NCBI GenBank assembly: GCA_013151585.1
Contig: JAADHY010000070.1
Location: forward strand, 1 to 11,257
From: Planctomycetota bacterium
GTDB taxonomy: Bacteria > Planctomycetota > Planctomycetia > Planctomycetales > Planctomycetaceae
DNA length: 11,257 bases
Direction of reading: 5' to 3'
Shown here: positions 6,943 through 11,257 of the stretch, piece by piece
Layout: each line of letters starts with the position of its first letter
Numbering within the stretch: position 1 is the first letter of the stretch
The notes under the pieces: model-generated
Seen by the model: the letters and a program-made list of their open reading frames with translations, nothing else
Databases searched by the model: none
What the model was told of the DNA's origin: nothing
Program-made: the position numbers and the translations under genes

Positions 6943-8538
6943 TCACGGCTTGGAAACTGTCACTTCCACATTCAGCACCATTGACCGGAACGTTGGGCCC
7001 TGGATGACGGCTGCGTTTTCACGCCGCTGATACTGAAACGGCTGGCCGGTGACCGGATCCAGGGGGATGGGCACGGTCAAGTCAGTCAGTTTTTCCGGCA
7101 GTCGGCCCTTGTGATTGGCGGCGTACATTCGGAGAGCCTCAATGGTCCGGAGCACGGCAATTTCACGATCTTGCCGAACGGCGGCTTCGCAGGCCCCCTG
7201 AACAGCCGGAAGCAGCACTCGGGCGAGTGGAACAACCTCCCGATCCAAACTGAGCCGGGGCAAACGTTCATGCAGTCCTCTGCACCGCCGCGTCTCTGAG
7301 TATCGCGCGAAAGACCACTTGAAAAGCTCGTCGCGGATTTCTTCGTACGTTTGCTTCGTGTAATACAGCAGCACCCGGGCGACAGGCATCGCCTCGACTC
7401 GCTCGCGCGAGAGTCCGCTGTCGATGAGCGCTCGTTTCGCTCGCGGGTACGCTCGGATCGCCCGCGCTAGCAGAAGTTCCGGCCGCAATGTCGCTCGGCC
7501 ATCCGAATAATCAGCCTGCTCCAGCTCTTGCGCCAGTTGGAACAGCGAGTCTCGCCAATACTCCGCTCCGTGCGTGTCGTCATCTAATTCGGTCAGCACG
7601 GGGAACGCGACGTAGACCGCGTTCATCTCGGTTTCTATGGCGTCGCGCAAATCAACAAAGGGGCGTGGCAACATGGTCAGGGCCCAGTAAAGATTCGGAG
7701 CCCCCGGTTGTTGAATGAGCTCCAAGACCTGATGGGACATCATCCCGCAGATTGCCCCGCCGATCAGGCCCTGAATCAGCGTCTCTCCCTGTGCCACGTG
7801 TCGGCTCAGAGCATAGCCGCTTTGCAATGTTCGAATCGCATCGTCGAATCGTCCTTGTGCGATCCGGAGCCGCGCGCGTGCGGCCAACAGCCGAGCAAAA
7901 GTGCGACTCTGCTGGGCGTCTGGCAGCGGAATCCACCACACCGGTTGCTTCTTCAACGGCAGTTGCCAGTCGCAATCGCGGTAGCGAGCGGCCTGATCCA
8001 GGAGGGTCCAGAACAAGCTGTCCGCATCAATACGCTGGAAGGCGGGCGACTGGCGAGCCGACGGGCCACGCAGGTCTTTCAACGACGCACGGGTCCATTC
8101 ATCGGCTGCTTCCATCAGCTTCGAGTCCGATAGGAAGTCCCTTCCATAGGCCGCGGCCTTGCCGTAGTAGACAGCGGCGTTGCCGCGCATGCGTTCCAGG
8201 TACGGAGGCAGAAGCTGATATTTCAGCGCCGGACGCGGCTCGCCTGCCGGAGAGACCGTGATCCGGACGACCGTCTCTTCCGCCGACTCGCTTACATGGA
8301 TGCCGACCGATTGACCGCACACCGCTCGCTTCGTCGAAAACGGTCCGGCCAAAACCAGATACGCGATCAGCAGCGCCCATAGCGCAGCAGGTCCGCTGCC
8401 GGCCATTGGGAGCGTGAAGCTCGGCCGCGACTCCATTGGGACGCAGGTCGCGGGCAAGCCGCGCGCCGGTGAAGCCTGAACCGATGCCGCACGCAGGTCA
8501 AACCGATCGAACAATCTGACATGCCTCGTGAGCCTCAT
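6943..8538 (-). CDS. Membrane-anchored or exported planctomycete protein of unknown function, 531 aa
   Basis: The start is ATG 8538, which forms a 4-base ATGA overlap with the preceding gene and has GGGAG seven bases upstream. Longer in-frame starts lie deep inside that gene. The first 48 residues are basic and polar, followed by one hydrophobic segment at about 49-66 (GPAALWALLIAYLVLAG), so the rest is probably outside the cytoplasm. The body is helical: ARARLRIAQGRFDDAIRTLQ (221-240), GYALSRHVAQGETLIQGLIG, VLELIQQPGAPNLYWAL (271-287), LPRPFVDLRDAIETE. The C-terminus (IEALRMYAANHKGRLPEKLTD, PLDPVTGQPFQY) has a pattern familiar from uncharacterised planctomycete proteins. The 49-residue N-terminal extension before the hydrophobic segment is long for a signal peptide. 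Starts at 8433 or 8406 would shorten it but have no Shine-Dalgarno. I do not know its function; being coupled to the sigma/anti-sigma pair suggests an envelope role. Confidence 0.85.
   Translation of the reverse strand: MRLTRHVRLFDRFDLRAASVQASPARGLPATCVPMESRPSFTLPMAGSGPAALWALLIAYLVLAGPFSTKRAVCGQSVGIHVSESAEETVVRITVSPAGEPRPALKYQLLPPYLERMRGNAAVYYGKAAAYGRDFLSDSKLMEAADEWTRASLKDLRGPSARQSPAFQRIDADSLFWTLLDQAARYRDCDWQLPLKKQPVWWIPLPDAQQSRTFARLLAARARLRIAQGRFDDAIRTLQSGYALSRHVAQGETLIQGLIGGAICGMMSHQVLELIQQPGAPNLYWALTMLPRPFVDLRDAIETEMNAVYVAFPVLTELDDDTHGAEYWRDSLFQLAQELEQADYSDGRATLRPELLLARAIRAYPRAKRALIDSGLSRERVEAMPVARVLLYYTKQTYEEIRDELFKWSFARYSETRRCRGLHERLPRLSLDREVVPLARVLLPAVQGACEAAVRQDREIAVLRTIEALRMYAANHKGRLPEKLTDLTVPIPLDPVTGQPFQYQRRENAAVIQGPTFRSMVLNVEVTVSKP
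8535..8538 (-). promoter_or_regulatory. ATGA overlap between anti-sigma-like gene and the 531-aa gene
   Basis: The ATG at 8538-8536 and TGA at 8537-8535 share bases. Together with GGGAG at 8546-8550 this fixes the downstream start and suggests coupled translation. Confidence 0.7.
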
Positions 8539-9299
8539 GACGTGACTCCCAATCCAAGGCGCAGACGGACTTCGCTGGTTGGTAACGATGTTTGCGCGGA
8601 CTCGTCCAGCAACATTCTGAGCCATTGCCGGTAGGGGCGCACCGCTTCCCGCTTTTCGGGACTTGCGGGCGGTGCGGCCCCTGCACGCGCCCACGGGTCC
8701 ACGCCTTGGCTCAAAAGACGATCCACCATGCGCAGATACTCCGCCCAGGACCCGAAGCGCGTCCAGTCAGGCGTGCTGGCCCAAGGGGCGCGGCGCCAGG
8801 CCGTGACGCGCGGTCGGAGTTCGTCCGATGACTCGACAAGGGCGGAAGGACGTGACCGCGCGGGACTCGTAGCAACGCTGTCCCCCTGGCGGACATCGAT
8901 CGGCCTGCGGCTTGGCGCCCGTCCGGCGTCCTGGCCGACGTCCCGCTGCTCGGCCTTCGCTCGAACGCCGACCATTGGCTCCGCCGCTCTTTCCAACCGC
9001 CGATCGGCCCGGACCAATAGCACGGCCAGAAGCAGCGAGACGGCGGTCATTCCCGCCGCCCACGCCTCCAGCGCGCGGCGGAACCCTCGCCGTTCGCTTC
9101 CCGGTGGAACCGAGGCCCGGCCGGCCAGAAACAACAGCCGGTCGCGATCGAGACGGTCGGCTCGAGGGACCAGCGAAGCCAAAACTGCTTCCAACTCGTC
9201 GAATTCCGCCTCGTCCCAACCGGACGGCCCACCTCGGTTTCGGCCAGCGTCCGGAGCGGCCCGGTCGTCCGATGTCGGACGATTCGCGCGTCTGTTCAT
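8535..9299 (-). CDS. Single-pass membrane protein, likely anti-sigma factor, 254 aa
   Basis: The start at ATG 9299 gives a 4-base ATGA overlap with the sigma-factor stop, with GGAAAG six bases upstream. ATG 9317 (GGGGGTG before it, short spacer) is an alternative adding six residues. The N-terminal 77 residues are hydrophilic and include FDELEAVLASLVPRADRLD and RDRLLFLAGRAS, a pattern I associate with planctomycete proteins encoded next to ECF sigma factors. One hydrophobic segment follows at about 78-96 (EAWAAGMTAVSLLLAVLLV), then a basic, disordered-looking C-terminal part. The topology, with a small cytoplasmic N-domain, one membrane pass and an outer domain, fits an anti-sigma factor that holds the neighbouring sigma at the membrane. 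It has no HxxxCxxC zinc motif. The functional assignment rests on position and topology, not on a recognised anti-sigma domain. Confidence 0.8.
   Translation of the reverse strand: MNRRANRPTSDDRAAPDAGRNRGGPSGWDEAEFDELEAVLASLVPRADRLDRDRLLFLAGRASVPPGSERRGFRRALEAWAAGMTAVSLLLAVLLVRADRRLERAAEPMVGVRAKAEQRDVGQDAGRAPSRRPIDVRQGDSVATSPARSRPSALVESSDELRPRVTAWRRAPWASTPDWTRFGSWAEYLRMVDRLLSQGVDPWARAGAAPPASPEKREAVRPYRQWLRMLLDESAQTSLPTSEVRLRLGLGVTS
9296..9299 (-). promoter_or_regulatory. ATGA overlap between sigma and anti-sigma-like genes
   Basis: The ATG at 9299-9297 overlaps the TGA at 9298-9296, with GGAAAG at 9306-9311. Such an overlap helps keep a sigma factor and its inhibitor in fixed proportion. Confidence 0.65.
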
Positions 9300-9793
9300 T
9301 CTTCGCTTTCCAGACATCTCACCCCCAGCTTCTTGCGTAACTGCTCCAGACCGGCTTGGTACCGGCGATAGGCGGTGCTGACCGAACAGCCAGTCAATTG
9401 AGCGATTTCTTCGAAGGATAGCCCGCCCCATAAACGAGCGACGATCGTTTCGCGCTGTTCGAGCGGCAGTTCCTGAAGTGCCGCCGTGGCGGCTGCCGCG
9501 TCTAGCCGTTGCCCATCGGGGACTTCAAACCATGGCTCGCCGCGCCAGGCCACTCTTGCTTCTCGCCGCCGTCGCCGTCCCGCGGCCCGAGCGGCACTGA
9601 TAGCGCCGTGGCGAACGGCGGCGAATAGCCACGCAACCGGGCTGTCCGGCACGGGCTGCTGGCGGACGAGTTTCAAAAACGCCTCTTGAACCACGTCTTC
9701 GGGCGTCTCACACCATTGTCGGGCATACAGGACCAGCGCGCGGGCGTATCGATCCACCAACCGCGCCATAAGCTCCGCCCCAACGCCGCTCAT
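9296..9793 (-). CDS. ECF-type RNA polymerase sigma factor, 165 aa
   Basis: Directs RNA polymerase to a dedicated promoter set. Region 2 spans about residues 10-78: LVDRYARALVLYARQWCETP, then EDVVQEAFLKLVRQ (the core-binding and -10 reading part, with the DxVQEaF signature), then SPVAWLFAAVRHGAISAARA. Region 4 spans about 106-156: LQELPLEQRETIVARLWGG, then LSFEEIAQLTGCSVSTAYRR as the helix-turn-helix for the -35 element. Region 3 is absent, and the length is typical of the ECF group. The start is ATG 9793, five bases after GAGAGGA (9799-9805). An upstream in-frame start at 9946 would add 51 residues with no sigma homology. It is the first gene of the four-gene operon, and its stop overlaps the start of the likely anti-sigma gene. 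Autoregulation is common in this class and would fit the reiterated motif upstream, but is not shown. Confidence 0.95.
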   Translation of the reverse strand: MSGVGAELMARLVDRYARALVLYARQWCETPEDVVQEAFLKLVRQQPVPDSPVAWLFAAVRHGAISAARAAGRRRRREARVAWRGEPWFEVPDGQRLDAAAATAALQELPLEQRETIVARLWGGLSFEEIAQLTGCSVSTAYRRYQAGLEQLRKKLGVRCLESEE

Positions 9794-10070
9794 CCCATTC
9801 CTCTCTGCTACCAGTCCTCTACACGTAAGACGCCGCCGACTCGTTTTCTTTCCGCGCGATTCGGAAACTCGGCAAAAGGCAACCGGGGTGCGCCGGCAAG
9901 AGGCAACTGCGGCGCGAAAGAATGGGACGGCAAAGACAACGGCCAAGCGATTCCCGTGATCTCAAATTGTAAATGAATCAGCTGGTGGGGCCGGGATGGA
10001 TTTTGCAAAAATGGCTCCTCGGGGAATATGCAATAAAAGCTGGCCGCAAACCCAAGGGGAAGAAATCACC
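9794..10070. other. Divergent intergenic region between the sigma operon and the transposase remnant
   Basis: No gene is supported. It must hold the promoter of the minus-strand sigma-factor operon. Apart from the reiterated motif at 9870-9940, it contains an AT-richer patch near 9960-9980 (minus strand TTTACAATTTGAGAT) that could supply a promoter. I could not fit a convincing -35/-10 pair. Confidence 0.4.
9870..9940 (-). repeat. Reiterated 14-base motif upstream of the sigma-factor operon
   Basis: On the plus strand CGGCAAAAGGCAAC (9870-9883) and CGGCAAGAGGCAAC (9894-9907) differ at one base. They belong to two adjacent 24-base units that match at about 19 positions. A weaker third copy, CGGCAAAGACAAC, is at 9928-9940. 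On the coding strand of the operon the motif reads GTTGCCTYTTGCCG. The copies lie 77-147 bases before the sigma-factor start, which is where an operator or promoter would be. No standard -35/-10 pair was evident. They may be binding sites, or just a degenerate tandem repeat. Confidence 0.5.
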
Positions 10071-10449
10071 ATGCTCAGGATGAGCAAGCAACCGCGACCT
10101 TGCAAGTTTTTTTCGGATGGCCGGGACGGGTTTGGCTCCGTGGCAAAGGCAACATCTCTGGCGGATGGTGCTGGCCTCGGCCGTCTGGTCGGCTCGCTTC
10201 AGCCTGCACGGACTGGAAGAGCTCCACCAGCCGGGCTCGCACCCGACAGGCCGTGGTCAATTTCCTGACGCGGATCGACCGGGATGCCGCCGGCGTCAAG
10301 ATGGCCATGACACTGACGATGTTGAAACGAATGGGTTGCCGACCCGGCGATGTGGTGCATTGGTACTGGACAACACGCAGCAGCGGAAACGGGCGAAAAA
10401 TATGCACGCCGTCAGCAAGGTTTTCTTGCACGCCGAAGGAACCTACTGC
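10071..10449 (+). pseudogene. Decayed DDE transposase, N-terminal part, several frameshifts
   Basis: No single frame is open and meaningful, but consecutive pieces in different frames join into one sensible protein: MLRMSKQPRP (from ATG 10071), then LQVFFGWPGRVWLRGKGN, then HLWRMVLASAVWSARFSLHG, then RTRQAVVNFLTRIDRDAAGV and MAMTLTMLKRMGCRPGDVVH, then LVLDNTQQRKRAKNMHAVSK and VFLHAEGTYC. That makes about four frame changes, the first near the T run at 10107-10113. The last piece, with LVLDNTQQRKR and VSKVFLHAEG, resembles the first catalytic Asp region of IS4/IS701-like transposases; the family placement is by eye. AAGGGGAAG upstream may be the old ribosome binding site. The rest of the transposase, with the other catalytic residues, is missing. 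Homology seems to stop near 10449, before the palindromic repeat and the intron remnant. Confidence 0.6.
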
Positions 10450-10493
10450 TCTGTCAACGGAAAAAAACTGGGATCATGGTTTGTTGTGGCCTG

Positions 10494-10533
10494 GGCGTCT
10501 CGACCGCCCGCCCGCAGGAGAGACGCCTGCTCC
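10494..10533. repeat. Short palindromic repeat before the group II intron
   Basis: GGCGTCTC (10494-10501) and GAGACGCC (10520-10527) form a perfect 8-base inverted repeat with an 18-base loop. A second, overlapping stem GCAGG/CCTGC lies at 10514-10530. Elements of the form GCAGG-GAGACG-CCTGC remind me of dispersed extragenic repeats in planctomycete genomes; this is from memory. It ends one base before the inferred intron 5' end, so it could also have served as the insertion site. Confidence 0.5.
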
Positions 10534-10534
10534 A

Positions 10535-11182
10535 GTGCGCGTCCGAGCGCACCGAGTCAGCGGGGTGAAAGTCCCCGTCAGGGTTTGGTCTGGACCCTGT
10601 AATTGAAGGTAACTGCGTCTCCGCGAGGAGGGGTGGGAAGCAGCCGGAGATGAACGAGCAGTCCGTACGATGAGGAACCGGGCACCGCCGCGCAAGCGGT
10701 GGTCGCGTGGAGCGAAGGGGGCTAGGAAGGTGGATGTGGGTATGGACCAGAACGCGGAAGACAAACCGTACGAAGTGCCCGATGGGGCTAAACACGACGG
10801 AACGGATCCAAGCCGAATGCGTTGGCTATGGGCCAAACCGTGGGGCTGGACCGACCGCCGACCAACGCTATCGCGTCGGTGCCCGACGGCCCTCGACGAG
10901 GGGGGGAAAGGAAGTCAGTGGTACAGTCTGATTGACAAGGTATACGCCCACCAGACGCAGGCCATGGCGGCCGAGTGGGTCACACGCGACAAGCGGAAAG
11001 CCGCAGGAGTGGATCACGTCAGCCCGGTGCAATTTGCCCGACGGCTGCCCGAAGAAGTGGACAGACTGGGCGAGCAACTGCGCCCCCATTACGAAGGACT
11101 CCGCGAACTGTTCGTCGCCGAAGGGATCGATCCTCATATCCGCTGGCTCTACGACTTCAAGCTCGACGTTCACTTCCGCTGA
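10535..11182 (+). mobile_element. Group II intron, 5' part only
   Basis: The inferred 5' end is GTGCGCG at 10535, fitting the GUGYG consensus. It is followed by the domain I landmark CGGGGTGAAAGTCCCCG (10561-10577), which forms a 5-base stem, then GTCTGGACCCTGTAATTGAAG and a GC-rich structured leader with CAGTCCGTACGATGAGGAAC near 10661, as seen in bacterial group II introns with an RT-type maturase. The leader runs into the reverse transcriptase reading frame described separately. That frame stops at 11182 after only the first RT block, and no domain V or VI (AGCCGT...ACGGTT-type hairpin) is visible before the window ends. The element is therefore 5'-truncated-in-reverse, that is, it has lost its 3' part, unless the rest lies outside the window after an insertion. 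It cannot splice or move by itself as seen here. Confidence 0.65.
10742..11182 (+). pseudogene. Truncated group II intron reverse transcriptase/maturase, 146 aa
   Basis: The start is chosen at ATG 10742 with AGGTGG upstream; the true start could be as late as the ATG at 10817. Residues about 25-60 include RWLWAKPWGWTDRR and TALDEGGKG. The clearest match is QWYSLIDKVYAHQTQ (59-73) and KRKAAGVDHVSPVQFARRLP, which correspond to the first conserved block of group II intron reverse transcriptases (the SLIDKVY and AGVDG region). A full protein has about 420-600 residues with a YADD active site, maturase domain and often an HNH domain; none of these is present. After RLGEQLR (about residue 114) the expected fingers region is replaced by about 32 residues, HYEGLRELFVAEGIDPHIRW and on to a TGA, which I cannot match. 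This could be a junction with other DNA. It is almost certainly inactive. Confidence 0.65.
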
Positions 11183-11257
11183 CCTCCCCCCTCCGCTTGC
11201 CACCCAAAACACCGGAGTCAAAATAAACTCACCTCTGAGATTCGCTGCACCCGGTGG
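11183..11257. other. Unassigned right edge
   Basis: Seventy-five bases after the truncated reverse transcriptase frame, beginning with a pyrimidine tract. No coding frame, domain V hairpin or inverted repeat end was recognised. The boundary of whatever replaced the intron's 3' part may lie just beyond. Confidence 0.4.

Noticed and set aside
8728..9381. Plus-strand open frame of 217 codons
   Set aside because: Arg/Ser/Pro-rich antisense shadow of the anti-sigma-like gene, which has coupled start and stop signals.
9870..9940. Possible CRISPR-like direct repeats
   Set aside because: Only two good copies, 24-base unit with no spacer-sized unique gaps, and no cas genes; better seen as regulatory or tandem repeats.
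10117..10602. A single intact 161-codon plus-strand gene
   Set aside because: Only its first and last parts carry transposase-like sequence in this frame; the middle is coherent in another frame, and the C-terminus runs through a repeat into the intron leader.

Overview
The window looks like chromosomal DNA of a planctomycete, probably of the Pirellulales type. This rests on a DUF1559 protein with the C-terminal H-x-DG signature, an ECF sigma factor followed by a membrane anti-sigma-like protein, a GC-rich composition, and secreted proteins whose motifs I recognise only from planctomycetes. No taxonomic marker gene is present, so this is an inference.

Layout, left to right. All seven intact genes are on the minus strand and are transcribed right to left. 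(1) 183-4594 is an isoprenoid-precursor cluster: ispA (farnesyl diphosphate synthase), dxs (1-deoxyxylulose-5-phosphate synthase) overlapping it by one base in TGATG, then a secreted protein of unknown function. (2) 4595-5373 has no gene I can support. It holds small palindromes and one large nested inverted repeat at 5174-5306. (3) 5374-9793 is a four-gene operon: ECF sigma factor, single-pass membrane protein (likely its anti-sigma factor), a 531-residue membrane-anchored or exported protein, and an exported DUF1559 protein. The first two junctions are 4-base ATGA overlaps and the last gap is 15 bases, so the genes are probably translated together. (4) 9794-10070 is the upstream region of that operon and contains a reiterated 14-base motif. 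(5) 10071-11257, plus strand, is a mobile-element graveyard: a DDE transposase pseudogene broken by several frameshifts, a short palindromic repeat, and the 5' part of a group II intron whose reverse transcriptase reading frame is cut short after its N-terminal region.

How the genes work together. DXS makes the first committed MEP-pathway intermediate and IspA condenses the resulting C5 units to C15, so the coupled pair can set isoprenoid supply. The sigma/anti-sigma operon looks like a self-contained envelope-sensing or envelope-building module whose two downstream products lie outside or on the cytoplasmic membrane. Its signal and targets cannot be read from the sequence.

I do not see a defence system, CRISPR array, tRNA, rRNA or biosynthetic gene cluster. 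The least explained items are the sigma-factor operon, the nested palindrome, the motif upstream of the sigma factor, and the unusual tail on the truncated intron reading frame.
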